Part shown: positions 18,753-27,640 of the stretch, one piece after another
Layout of the letters: the number at the start of each line of letters is the position of its first letter
How positions within the stretch are numbered: the stretch's first letter is position 1
NCBI GenBank assembly: GCA_900541415.1
Contig: UQJP01000023.1
Span: 9,563 to 73,562, forward strand
Source: an uncultured Odoribacter sp.
GTDB taxonomy: Bacteria > Bacteroidota > Bacteroidia > Bacteroidales > Marinifilaceae
Direction of reading: 5' to 3'
DNA: 64,000 bases
Made by a program: the position numbers and the translations under genes
Notes under the pieces: model-generated
The model's database searches: none
Told to the model about the DNA's origin: nothing
The model's input: the letters and a program-made list of their open reading frames with translations, nothing else

Positions 18753-20282
18753 ATGAGAAGAAAGCAGATTATAATATTAGGCATCGTGTTGGGGGCTTCC
18801 CTGCTGGGATTGATCTTCACACAGGCGAGCTATTTTCGCACGGCTTTCAAGTTGAAAAAAACTCAATTCGATTATACCGTCAATAAAGTGATGGATGGTG
18901 TGATCGCTTATATAGAGGAACAAGGAAAGCGGAACGAGGGGAAAAGCATGCCGGACAATCGCACCCGGCAGTGGGAAAACTCTAATATGGTACATGATGT
19001 GCCTTTGGGGTTGAGGCCGATGAAGAATGATATTCAGATTTCTATCGGCTATGGAGCGAGTCCTATTGAATATGGGGCTGCAGTGGACAATATGCGTGAG
19101 TTTTTCGGGCAGAACAGCAATTTGCAGAGTTCTATCCAGAAATCCCGTCAGGAATTGCAGAAACAGTTAGGTAAGGATTACGACCTGGTGGTTACGATTC
19201 CGGCAGAGCCAGAGAAAAATCTGGAAGAACGCCTGAAAAGTATCGACCTGAAACAGGTAATCACCGATCGTTTGCTGGACAAAGGAATCAAAACGAGTTT
19301 CGAATATGCAATAAAAGAAAACGGGCAGTTTATCCTGACTTCGGATAATTTTTTTAATCAGCATTCGGATTATAGCTATACCCGGAAATTATTTTTAGGG
19401 AAGTCGAAAAGCCAGGGAACTTTATTTCTGATTTTCCCCGACCAGACGCACGACCTGTTGTCGTCGGTTTATCTTTTGCTGCCGAGTTTGATTATTACCA
19501 TTTTGCTGGTATTGTGTTTTGGGTTCTGTATTGCTGTCATCATACGCCAAAAGAAGTTGTCTGCCATAAAGAACGACTTTATCAACAATATGACCCATGA
19601 GTTCAAAACGCCGATCGCTACGATCTCTCTGGCGGCGCAGATGCTGAAAGACGGGGCGGTGAATAACTCTCCGGATGCCATCGATCATATTGCCGGAATT
19701 ATCCGCGATGAAAGCAAGCGGCTTACTTTTCAGGTGGAGAAAGTTTTGCAGACGGCTTTGTTCACCGAAACCCGGATGAAGCTGAAACTTAAAAATATTA
19801 ACCTGAACGAAGTGGTGGAAAACCTGCTCACGAAGTTCAGCCTGCGGATAGAGGATAAGGGAGGGCAGCTATACAGCCATCTGGAAGCGGAGCACGACGA
19901 AGTGTATGCCGACGATGTACATATTAACAATGTGATCTCTAATTTATTGGACAATGCCATTAAATATTGCGCCAAAACTCCGGAGATCAGTGTTTATACC
20001 CGCAATAAGGGTGACGAAATCATTATCAGTGTGATAGATAATGGCATAGGAATTGCAGCGAAAGAACAAAAGCTGATCTTTGAAAGATTTTACAGAGTTT
20101 CGACGGGTAACTTACATGATGTAAAAGGTTTCGGACTGGGACTTTCGTATGTGAAGACCGTTGTGGAGGCTCATGGAGGAAGAATTTCAGTGGAAAGTGC
20201 GGAAGGAAAAGGAAGCCGTTTCGATGTAATTTTACCTCTAACGTCAAAAAAACAAAAAGTAAAGAGAACTTTATTTTTCTAA
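18753..20282 (+). CDS. rprX: Two-component sensor histidine kinase (RprX-like)
   Basis: This 509-residue inner-membrane kinase has a first membrane helix at about 5-25, a periplasmic region of about 200 residues, a second helix at about 242-264, then the HisKA domain (MTHEFKTPIA, phosphorylated H282) and the HATPase_c domain (N box NLLDNAIKYC, G1 DNGIGI, G2 GFGLGLSY). I took the ATG at 18753 rather than a GTG two codons upstream. Order, size and the adjacent OmpR-type regulator match RprX-RprY of Bacteroides. The input signal is unknown; the family has been tied to envelope or oxidative stress. Confidence 0.88.
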   Translation: MRRKQIIILGIVLGASLLGLIFTQASYFRTAFKLKKTQFDYTVNKVMDGVIAYIEEQGKRNEGKSMPDNRTRQWENSNMVHDVPLGLRPMKNDIQISIGYGASPIEYGAAVDNMREFFGQNSNLQSSIQKSRQELQKQLGKDYDLVVTIPAEPEKNLEERLKSIDLKQVITDRLLDKGIKTSFEYAIKENGQFILTSDNFFNQHSDYSYTRKLFLGKSKSQGTLFLIFPDQTHDLLSSVYLLLPSLIITILLVLCFGFCIAVIIRQKKLSAIKNDFINNMTHEFKTPIATISLAAQMLKDGAVNNSPDAIDHIAGIIRDESKRLTFQVEKVLQTALFTETRMKLKLKNINLNEVVENLLTKFSLRIEDKGGQLYSHLEAEHDEVYADDVHINNVISNLLDNAIKYCAKTPEISVYTRNKGDEIIISVIDNGIGIAAKEQKLIFERFYRVSTGNLHDVKGFGLGLSYVKTVVEAHGGRISVESAEGKGSRFDVILPLTSKKQKVKRTLFF

Positions 20283-20324
20283 AATCGTATATTTTTCAGA
20301 GAATTTATTTAAAACTAAATAGTT

Positions 20325-21014
20325 ATGGAGGAGAAAATTAAAATTTTATTAGCAGAAGATGATACAAACCTGGGAATGCTTTTGAAAGAATATTTAAGAG
20401 CCAAGGGATTTGATACAGTCTTATGTGAGGATGGGGAAGTAGCTTACGAGGCTTTCTTGAACCAGCCCTTCGATCTGTGTATCTTCGACGTGATGATGCC
20501 TAAAAAAGACGGCTTTACCTTAGCTAAGGAAGTTCGTCAGATCAATAGTGAAATTCCGATCATATTCCTTACTGCTAAAGCCATGAAGGAAGATGTGCTG
20601 GAAGGATTCAAGCTGGGTGCCGACGATTATATGAGCAAACCGTTCAGTATGGAAGAACTTTTGCTGAGAATCGAGGCCGTGCTTCGTCGTTCTACCGGAT
20701 TGAAACCGGAAGATGAACAGGAAATCTTTAAGATTGGAAAATTGACATTCAATTCAAAGAAACAAACCTTGTTCGACGGGGAAGAGGAACAGAAACTGAC
20801 CACTAAAGAATCGGAATTGCTGAAATTATTGTGTCAGAATGTGAATAAAGTATTGGAAAGAAACTATGCCCTGAAAAACATTTGGGCGGATGATAATTAT
20901 TTCAATGCCAGAAGTATGGATGTTTACATTACAAAATTGCGTAAACATTTGAAAAAAGATCCGTCCGTTGAGATCATCAACGTACATGGAAAAGGGTATA
21001 AACTGATACTCTGA
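20325..21014 (+). CDS. rprY: OmpR-family response regulator (RprY-like)
   Basis: The protein has 229 residues: an N-terminal receiver with acidic pocket EDD (11-13), phosphoacceptor D55 in CIFDVMMP, the switch Thr in FLTAKA and the conserved Lys in MSKPFS, followed by a winged-helix Trans_reg_C domain (LTTKESELLKLL, then KNIWADDNYFNARSMDVYITKLRKHL). It is 42 bp downstream of its kinase and ends at a strong terminator. Confidence 0.92.
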   Translation: MEEKIKILLAEDDTNLGMLLKEYLRAKGFDTVLCEDGEVAYEAFLNQPFDLCIFDVMMPKKDGFTLAKEVRQINSEIPIIFLTAKAMKEDVLEGFKLGADDYMSKPFSMEELLLRIEAVLRRSTGLKPEDEQEIFKIGKLTFNSKKQTLFDGEEEQKLTTKESELLKLLCQNVNKVLERNYALKNIWADDNYFNARSMDVYITKLRKHLKKDPSVEIINVHGKGYKLIL

Positions 21015-21033
21015 TCGGTTAGTAACCATATTA

Positions 21034-21066
21034 GAGCGGGTATTTGCGAGAATACCCGCTTTTTTA
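21034..21066 (+). terminator. Terminator of the rprXY-like operon
   Basis: A 10-bp stem (AGCGGGTATT with AATACCCGCT), a 6-nt loop and a following T-run, 20 bp after the response regulator stop. Confidence 0.9.
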
Positions 21067-21098
21067 TTGCCCGGTTAAAAGATAAAAATTTAACTTTG
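21067..21098 (+). promoter_or_regulatory. Promoter of rpiB
   Basis: TTG at 21067-21069 and TAACTTTG at 21091-21098, spacer 21 nt. The rpiB ATG follows 53 nt later. Confidence 0.5.
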
Positions 21099-21151
21099 CA
21101 GCGTTGAAGTATAACCCAGAACAGTGGTAACTGTTTAAATAACTGAATGAC

Positions 21152-21586
21152 ATGAAAATAGCTATTGCTTGTGACCATGCCGGTTACGAATATAAGGAAA
21201 AACTATTGAGGTATCTCCGCGAAAAAGGGTGTGAAGTGAAAGATTTTGGAACTTATTCACCTGAAAGCATGGACTACCCGGATTCGGCTCATCCGATGGC
21301 TGCTGCGGTAGAATCGGGAGAGTTTGAAAGAGGCATCGCCTTGTGCGGAAGCGGAAACGGAATTTGTATGACCGTGAACAAACATCAGGGAATACGGGGT
21401 GCTTTGTGCTGGACGGTGGAAATCGCCTGGCTTGCCCGTTTGCACAATGATGCGAATGTGTGTTGTGTGCCTGCCCGTTTTATCCCTTATGAAGAAGCAC
21501 AGGAAATTGTAGAGCGTTTTATGACTACCGAATTTGAAGGAGGACGCCACCAAAGGCGAGTGGAAAAAATTCCGGTGAAATCCTGA
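21152..21586 (+). CDS. rpiB: Ribose-5-phosphate isomerase B
   Basis: This pentose-phosphate enzyme interconverts ribose-5-P and ribulose-5-P. The 144-residue protein is of the RpiB/LacA/LacB family: IACDHAGYEYKE at the N-terminus, DYPDSAHPMA, GIALCGSGNGICMTVNK with the catalytic-site cysteine region, and RLHNDANVCCVPAR. This fits RpiB better than LacAB because of the DHAG and GSGNG motifs, and no lac genes are nearby. It has its own promoter and is followed by a terminator shared with maeB. Confidence 0.93.
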   Translation: MKIAIACDHAGYEYKEKLLRYLREKGCEVKDFGTYSPESMDYPDSAHPMAAAVESGEFERGIALCGSGNGICMTVNKHQGIRGALCWTVEIAWLARLHNDANVCCVPARFIPYEEAQEIVERFMTTEFEGGRHQRRVEKIPVKS

Positions 21587-21621
21587 CGGTTGTCAGCGTA
21601 TTTAGATATATTGAAAAATAA

Positions 21622-21656
21622 AATAGGTTTCCGATTCATTTGGAAACCTATTTTTA
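21622..21656 (+). terminator. Terminator between rpiB and maeB
   Basis: An 11-bp stem (AATAGGTTTCC / GGAAACCTATT) flanked by A-rich and T-rich arms, so it can serve rpiB on the forward strand and maeB on the reverse strand. Confidence 0.85.
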
Positions 21657-21716
21657 TTTTCCGGCTTTAAACCCCTTTGCGGATTCGGGCCCTTTTGCGG
21701 CTCGTTGAGCCAGAGG

Positions 21717-23993
21717 TTATATTCTGCACATGTCCAGATGTTCCTTGTTCTTTTGGGCATCCGAAACGGCGATCGTTGCCATGTGAACGATGTCGCGCAC
21801 GCTGCATCCCATTTGTAGGATGTGTACGGGCTTACTCATTCCCAATAACACCGGGCCGATGATTTCGTGTCCTCCCAATTCCTGCAACATGCTCAATCCA
21901 ACGCTGCCTGAACTCAGATTCGGGAAGATAATCGTATTGACCTCTTTGTCGCCTAGGGTGGAGAAGGGATATTCTTTCATGCGTAGCTCTTTATTGAAAG
22001 CCATAGAGGCGTGCATCTCCCCGTCTACCAATATTTCCGGGTACTTATGGTGTAATTGTTGAACAGTGGCCTGAACCTGTGCGGGACTGCCCTGACGATA
22101 TTCCCCGAAATTGGAATAAGAGGTCATGGCGATAACCGGATCCACATCGAATTGCCTTACTGCTTCGTAAGCCAGTACGGTGACACATTCCAGCACTTCC
22201 CCCGTCGGGTGGCTGTTCACGGTGGTATCTGCCAGAAAATAAGTGCCCCGCTTGGTGGTTGCAATGTGCATACCCGCTGCATAGCGGCAGCAAGGACGTA
22301 GCCCCACGATTTCTTTTGCCATGTCGAGCACCTCTTTATAGGGAGAATTAACCCCGGAAATAAAGCCGTCGGCTTCTCCTGACTCCAGCATCATTAATCC
22401 GATGTTATTGGCATCCTGCATGCTTAGCCTGGCTTTCCGGGCAGAAATTCCTGAACGCTGCATTTTTTGATAGAACAGGGAAGTGTATTTTTCTATGCTT
22501 TCCCGTTCCACGCTTGGGTCGAAAATCGTTAGTCCCGGTATCTTTAACCTGTTTTTAGCCATCTTCTCATTGATCTCGGCGGTATTGCCGATCACAATCG
22601 GGTAAGCGATCTTTTCGGTGGCGAGTTCCTGCGCCGCAAGCAATATCCGGAGGTTGTTGCCTTCTGCAAACACAATCCGTTTCGGATTGGCTTTGGCTTT
22701 GTGGGTCATCAGGCGCATGAGCGTGTTTTCATGTCCTACCCGTTTTTCCAGATTTTCACGGTATTCCTCCCAATTTTCAATGCTCTTATGGGCAACGCCC
22801 GAATCGATGGCTGCCTTCGCCACAGCCGGGGCTACCCGGCTGATCAATCGATTGTCCAATGCTTTAGGAATAATATAATTCCGGTCGAAACTAAGCGTTT
22901 GATCGTGGTATGCCATTTTCACATTTTCCGGTACGGGCTCTTTGGTCAGTTCGGCAATGGCGTGTGCGGCGGCTAACTTCATTTCTTCGTTGATGCTGCT
23001 GGCCTGCACATCTAAAGCTCCCCTGAAAATATAAGGGAATCCCAATACATTGTTGATTTGGTTCGGATAGTCCGAACGTCCCGTGGCGAAAATAATATCC
23101 GGGCGGGAATGCATGGCTTTGTCGTAAGATATTTCAGGATTCGGGTTAGCCAAAGCAAAGACGATCGGGTCTTTTGCCATGCTTTGAATCATTTTCTCGT
23201 CCAGAATATCGGCAACCGATAAGCCTAAAAATGCGTCGGCTCCCACCAAAGCTTCCGGCAGGGTACGTGCGGGGGTATCGACGGCAAATTCCCGTTTTTC
23301 TATGTTCAGGTCGGTACGCCCGGTGCTGATCACCCCTTTACTGTCGCACATGATGATGTTTTCCCGTTTGACACCCAAACTCCGGTAAAAACGGGCACAG
23401 GAAATCGCTGCCGCTCCGGCTCCGTTCACCACCACCCGGATGTCTTCTATTTTTTTCCCGTTTAGTTCGAGGGCATTCAGTAACCCTGCTCCGGAAATAA
23501 TTGCCGTGCCGTGCTGGTCGTCGTGCATCACCGGGATATTGAGTTCCTCTTTCAGGCGGCGTTCGATCTCGAAACATTCCGGGGCTTTAATATCTTCCAG
23601 GTTGATTCCTCCGAAGGTGGGGGAGATCATTTTCACCGTTTCGATGAATTTATCGACGTCTTTTGTGTCTACTTCAATATCGAACACGTCGATGTCGGCA
23701 AATATCTTGAATAACAATCCTTTTCCTTCCATCACGGGTTTTCCCGCCAATGGGCCGATGTCTCCTAAGCCAAGGACTGCCGTGCCGTTGGAAATAACTG
23801 CCACCAGATTGCTTTTGGCTGTGTAAAGATAGGCATCAGCCGGATTTTGTTTGATAGCCAGACAGGGCTCCGCAACGCCGGGAGAATAGGCCAGCGACAG
23901 ATCGTGCTGGGTGCTGTGTGGCTTTGAAGGGATAACCTCGATCTTGCCGGGACGGCCTGATTCGTGGTATTCTAAAGCTTCATTCTTATTCAT
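21717..23993 (-). CDS. maeB: NADP-dependent malic enzyme with phosphotransacetylase-like domain
   Basis: The enzyme decarboxylates malate to pyruvate with NADP. The 758-residue protein is of the long MaeB type. The malic N- and NAD-binding domains (about 1-420) contain AYSPGVAEPC, GNGTAVLGLGDIG, FGGINLEDIKAPECF, MHDDQHGTAI and VVNGAGAAAISCARFY. The C-terminal 330 residues are a Pta-like domain (FAEGNNLRILLAAQ, DGFISGVN, ADTTVNSHPTGE, SNFGEYRQGSP) that in this family is regulatory (acetyl-CoA binding) rather than catalytic. Normal length, single gene. Confidence 0.95.
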   Translation of the reverse strand: MNKNEALEYHESGRPGKIEVIPSKPHSTQHDLSLAYSPGVAEPCLAIKQNPADAYLYTAKSNLVAVISNGTAVLGLGDIGPLAGKPVMEGKGLLFKIFADIDVFDIEVDTKDVDKFIETVKMISPTFGGINLEDIKAPECFEIERRLKEELNIPVMHDDQHGTAIISGAGLLNALELNGKKIEDIRVVVNGAGAAAISCARFYRSLGVKRENIIMCDSKGVISTGRTDLNIEKREFAVDTPARTLPEALVGADAFLGLSVADILDEKMIQSMAKDPIVFALANPNPEISYDKAMHSRPDIIFATGRSDYPNQINNVLGFPYIFRGALDVQASSINEEMKLAAAHAIAELTKEPVPENVKMAYHDQTLSFDRNYIIPKALDNRLISRVAPAVAKAAIDSGVAHKSIENWEEYRENLEKRVGHENTLMRLMTHKAKANPKRIVFAEGNNLRILLAAQELATEKIAYPIVIGNTAEINEKMAKNRLKIPGLTIFDPSVERESIEKYTSLFYQKMQRSGISARKARLSMQDANNIGLMMLESGEADGFISGVNSPYKEVLDMAKEIVGLRPCCRYAAGMHIATTKRGTYFLADTTVNSHPTGEVLECVTVLAYEAVRQFDVDPVIAMTSYSNFGEYRQGSPAQVQATVQQLHHKYPEILVDGEMHASMAFNKELRMKEYPFSTLGDKEVNTIIFPNLSSGSVGLSMLQELGGHEIIGPVLLGMSKPVHILQMGCSVRDIVHMATIAVSDAQKNKEHLDMCRI

Positions 23994-24225
23994 GTTTCAC
24001 GTAAATTATATAGTTTGTTCATGTGTTATCGTTCAGCCGGAAACCGGATTTTATGCAAAAAAAACAGTTTCATGACAAAATTGAATTTTTTTAAAGAAAA
24101 TTCTTTGTAAAAATGCGAAATAAATTAGCAAATCGGGTTAAATTAAAGTTAAAGCTTCTTATTTTAGCCATGCTCTTTCTGACGCACTGTTATCTTCGTT
24201 CAATCAATTGTAAAAAAGGTGAATC

Positions 24226-25563
24226 ATGGTGAAATCTTATTTTATTGCCTGTATTATATTTTTAGGAGCGGCCTGTGCCAAAACTCCTGTAACCACCGTT
24301 TCGGTACATATAAACGGTAGGGCTGTGGACGCTTCCTCGCTTTACACCCCGGATTCCACCTATCGGCTGGCTCTCGATTCCACAGGCTCTGCCACGGTGA
24401 TTCTGGCAGAAGGTTTCAGGCCCGGCTATGCGGAGTTGAGGTGTGGTCTGGTGAAATTGCCCTTATATGTGGAACCCGACAAGAGCTTTGATGTGGCGTT
24501 GGGATTCAGGGGCAAAAAAGTTGTACCTGAATTTGCAGGAGCCGGAGCTGCCGTAAATGAATACCTGAACAAAAAGCCCGGTGAATATCCTGATTTTAAG
24601 TTGAATGAGACGCAATTTATTCAGGCCTTGGAGGATATGAAGAAGGTGGAATATGCTCATCTGGATAGTTTGGGGTTCAGTGAGGAATTTGTGAATGTAG
24701 AAAAACAGCGTCTCCATTATTTGATTTATAGATATTTCGAATTGTATCCGGGGTATCATGCTTATTACACCCAACAAGAGGATTTTAAGCCTTCGGATAT
24801 TTATTACAATCGGATGCGTACCCTGATCCGGGAAGATGAATCCCTGTTGGGGTTGGACGTATACCGGACGCTTCTCACCGATTTTGTCCGGATTTACAGT
24901 ACCAAAGATTTGGAAACCGGAGATGCCTTGGCGCATTTAAAAGCAAAGTTGGATTATATCGATAAAAACATGAGCAATCCCGCTGTGGTATCTTTTTTGG
25001 TGAATCGCTTCGTGACCGATTATGTTTCCAGTGCCGGAGTGGACGATTTACCCGAATTCGAGAGTGTCTACCGGGCTAAAGTGATTTCTGCGGACGACCG
25101 GGAGAAGTTTGAAGAAATCTGTGCTGAGTGGGCTAAGGTGAAGAAAGGGCAACTGTCCCCTCCCTTTCAGTTTGCGGATATAGACGGGAAGAAATTCGGT
25201 TTACAGGATTTTGCCGGGAAATATGTGCTGATCGATGTGTGGGCCACCTGGTGTCCTCCCTGCCGGAGTGAAATTCCTGCCTTGAAAGAGCTGGAACATC
25301 AGTTTAAAGATAAGAACATAGTTTTTGTAAGTATCTCCTGCGATCAGGATATTGCAGATTGGGAAAAAATGGTAAAAGGAGGTACGCTGGGAGGCATTCA
25401 GCTTCACGATGGAGGCGACCGCGAATTTATGAAAGCTTATAGGATACGTTCTATCCCCCGGTTTATTTTGCTGGACCGGGAAGGTTATATCATATCGGCC
25501 AATATGACACGCCCCTCTAATCCTAAAACGGCGGAAACCCTGGAAAATCTGGAAGGAATTTAA
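24226..25563 (+). CDS. TlpA-type thiol-disulfide oxidoreductase lipoprotein
   Basis: This 445-residue lipoprotein has lipobox LGAAC (cysteine about residue 17), a long N-terminal region with a DUF4369-like beta domain (about 20-110) and a helical middle, and a C-terminal thioredoxin-fold domain (about 305-445) with the redox motif WATWCPPC (C343 and C346). A cis-proline block SIPRFILLD is present. These proteins sit in the periplasm or outer membrane of Bacteroidetes and reduce or reshuffle disulfides; the client is unknown. It is a single gene with a terminator behind it. Confidence 0.9.
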   Translation: MVKSYFIACIIFLGAACAKTPVTTVSVHINGRAVDASSLYTPDSTYRLALDSTGSATVILAEGFRPGYAELRCGLVKLPLYVEPDKSFDVALGFRGKKVVPEFAGAGAAVNEYLNKKPGEYPDFKLNETQFIQALEDMKKVEYAHLDSLGFSEEFVNVEKQRLHYLIYRYFELYPGYHAYYTQQEDFKPSDIYYNRMRTLIREDESLLGLDVYRTLLTDFVRIYSTKDLETGDALAHLKAKLDYIDKNMSNPAVVSFLVNRFVTDYVSSAGVDDLPEFESVYRAKVISADDREKFEEICAEWAKVKKGQLSPPFQFADIDGKKFGLQDFAGKYVLIDVWATWCPPCRSEIPALKELEHQFKDKNIVFVSISCDQDIADWEKMVKGGTLGGIQLHDGGDREFMKAYRIRSIPRFILLDREGYIISANMTRPSNPKTAETLENLEGI

Positions 25564-25593
25564 TCATACCGCTTTGTCGGTCACCCTATAAAA

Positions 25594-25629
25594 TGCCGGG
25601 AAAAGAGCTTTGCTCTCCCGGTGTTTTTT
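25594..25629 (+). terminator. Terminator after the TlpA-type gene
   Basis: An inverted repeat (CCGGGA ... TCCCGG, with an inner AGAGC / GCTCT pairing) is followed by a T-run about 60 bp after the stop codon. Confidence 0.8.
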
Positions 25630-25702
25630 ATTTGTTTATTTGATATAACTTTCCGTTCTTTGCAAATATTTAATTAAAAGATACAAAAATATAATTATTG
25701 TT

Positions 25703-26698
25703 ATGAATGTGCTTGGTTTCTGGTACAATAACGCCCGTCCCAAAGCTTTGCCTCAAAGTATGCTCCCTGCTTTATTGGCGGTGTGCATGGCGGCAGGAAG
25801 TCCTGATTTTTCTTTGCCTTTGGCAATTCTGGCGGTGGCCGGGGTTTTATTCGGGCATTTGGGGATGAATTTATTCGACGATTATTTCGATTACCGGAAA
25901 AAAGGTACGGAGTTCCGCGATAAAATGGCCGGGGAAGGAATCCGGGCGAGGATTGCAAAATGCAGTTACCTCACTTCCGGGGCCGCCACCCTTTCACAAT
26001 TACTGGCGGCTTGCCTGGTGTTCTCTCTCGTAGCCTTGGTGTTCGGGGTGGTGATTTTTTGGTTCCGGGGAGAATATATTGCGTGGATTGCGCTGGCGCT
26101 GGCCGTTTTAGGCATTTCTTATTCCGGCGCGCCTTTGCGGTTAAGCTATCACGGCTGGGGCGAGCTGGAGGTGGGATTTATATTCGGTCCCTTACTGATG
26201 GCTGGAGTGTATTATTCGGCTGCCGGGACGATCACGCCTGCCGTCCTTTTTGTTTCTTTCCCGGTGGGTTTGCTGGTGGCCAATATATTATATACCCATT
26301 CCATCATGGATTACGAACCCGATAAGAAGGTGGGAAAAATGACTTTGGCCGTTTTGCTTCGGGATAAAAAAAGGATGCTGGCCGTTTTGTTTTTTCTACT
26401 GTTCTGTCCTTTTGCCATTATTGCCTGGGGGATTGTGCGGGGAGAATTGTCTGTTTGGTATTGGGCGGTTTTCCTGACCTTGCCGATGGCTTTTTCCCTG
26501 TTCCGGCTGATGATTTGGTTTGTACGTGACCCACATCGCGTTTTCACACCCCGGTTTTGGATGGGACCTATGACAAACTGGGAAAATATTCAAAAAATAG
26601 GTATCGATTGGTTTATGATCCGCTGGTTGCTGGCGCGCAACCTGCTGTCGTTTTTTTGTTTGATTGTAGTTATAATAAGCCTGTTAACTTTATTTTGA
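25703..26698 (+). CDS. UbiA-family prenyltransferase
   Basis: The 331-residue protein has eight or nine membrane helices and both aspartate-rich motifs of the UbiA superfamily: NLFDDYFD (N56 to D63) and DYEPDKKVGK. These bind Mg-diphosphate of the prenyl donor. MenA (dihydroxynaphthoate prenyltransferase) is one possibility, but the loop after the first motif (RKKGTEFRDKMAGEGIRAR) is longer than in MenA and lacks its usual RxxGPxR pattern, so I do not assign the acceptor. The gene ends 6 bp before a radical SAM gene, which suggests a shared pathway. Confidence 0.85.
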   Translation: MNVLGFWYNNARPKALPQSMLPALLAVCMAAGSPDFSLPLAILAVAGVLFGHLGMNLFDDYFDYRKKGTEFRDKMAGEGIRARIAKCSYLTSGAATLSQLLAACLVFSLVALVFGVVIFWFRGEYIAWIALALAVLGISYSGAPLRLSYHGWGELEVGFIFGPLLMAGVYYSAAGTITPAVLFVSFPVGLLVANILYTHSIMDYEPDKKVGKMTLAVLLRDKKRMLAVLFFLLFCPFAIIAWGIVRGELSVWYWAVFLTLPMAFSLFRLMIWFVRDPHRVFTPRFWMGPMTNWENIQKIGIDWFMIRWLLARNLLSFFCLIVVIISLLTLF

Positions 26699-26704
26699 TT
26701 TCGT

Positions 26705-27640
26705 ATGTTTCAGTTTTTATATCTTTCCAAGTGGTTTTTTCAAGCTAAGTTTTTGGGACGGAAACGTCCGTTGCAAACCGTGTTGTTTATCTCTGATAAA
26801 TGCAATTTGGCTTGTCGGCATTGCACCGTCTACCAGAAAGAGAATCCCCACATCAAGACCTATGAACAAATCCGGGAAGAACTCGAATATTCCTACCGTT
26901 TGGGATCACGTTTCGTGGATTTCGAAGGAGGCGAGCCTACCATTTGGCGGGATGGGGAGCATGATCTGAACAGCCTGATCCGGCTGGCAAAGCAGATCGG
27001 ATTTTTTTCAACCACGGTGACGACAAATGCGCAGCTCCCCTTTAAGGGATGCGAGGCCGATTCCATTTGGGTGAGTCTCGACGGGGCGGGGCATTTCCAC
27101 GACGATGTGCGCGGGAAAGGCACTTTCGGCAGGCTTGTCGAAAATGTAAAGAATTGCAGGCATCCGAATGTGCATTTCAACATGGCGATCAACACCATCA
27201 ACTGTGACGGAACGGTGGATGTGATCGCTTATACCCGGAACAATCCTTTCGTGCATTCGGTGTCGTTGAATTTTCATACCCCTTTTCCCGGAAGCGAATC
27301 GCTTTCTGTGAATCAGGCGAAACGGGAAGAAGTGATCGATGATATTATCATGATGAAGAAAAAAGGTTACCCGGTGATGAATTCCATTTCAGCCCTGAAA
27401 TTGATGAAACACAATCGGTTTAAAAAACAATGCTGGGTGACTAATTTCATTATGCCTGACGGAACGCGTTACGATGAATGTCAGGGAAAAGCGGCGGGTG
27501 TGTGCGACCGTTGCGGATTTTGCATGGCCGGGGAAATGCATTGCGTTTTTAGCTTGAAACCCGATACTATTTTCGCGGGGCTGAAATTGAGGATGAAAAA
27601 GAAGGCTAAAGGGGAATTTTTACCGTTGCGGCATAGTTAG
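26705..27640 (+). CDS. Radical SAM protein with C-terminal cysteine cluster
   Basis: The protein has 311 residues. The radical SAM motif CNLACRHC (C33, C37, C40) binds the SAM-coordinating 4Fe-4S cluster, and the GGEP motif is in DFEGGEPTIW. A second set of cysteines near the C-terminus (CWVTN, YDECQG, CDRCGFCMAGEMHC) resembles a SPASM/twitch-like auxiliary cluster. The reaction is unknown. Cotranscription with a UbiA prenyltransferase (6-bp gap) hints at modification of a prenylated lipid, but that is inference. Its last 21 bp overlap the convergent gldA-like gene. Confidence 0.85.
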   Translation: MFQFLYLSKWFFQAKFLGRKRPLQTVLFISDKCNLACRHCTVYQKENPHIKTYEQIREELEYSYRLGSRFVDFEGGEPTIWRDGEHDLNSLIRLAKQIGFFSTTVTTNAQLPFKGCEADSIWVSLDGAGHFHDDVRGKGTFGRLVENVKNCRHPNVHFNMAINTINCDGTVDVIAYTRNNPFVHSVSLNFHTPFPGSESLSVNQAKREEVIDDIIMMKKKGYPVMNSISALKLMKHNRFKKQCWVTNFIMPDGTRYDECQGKAAGVCDRCGFCMAGEMHCVFSLKPDTIFAGLKLRMKKKAKGEFLPLRHS

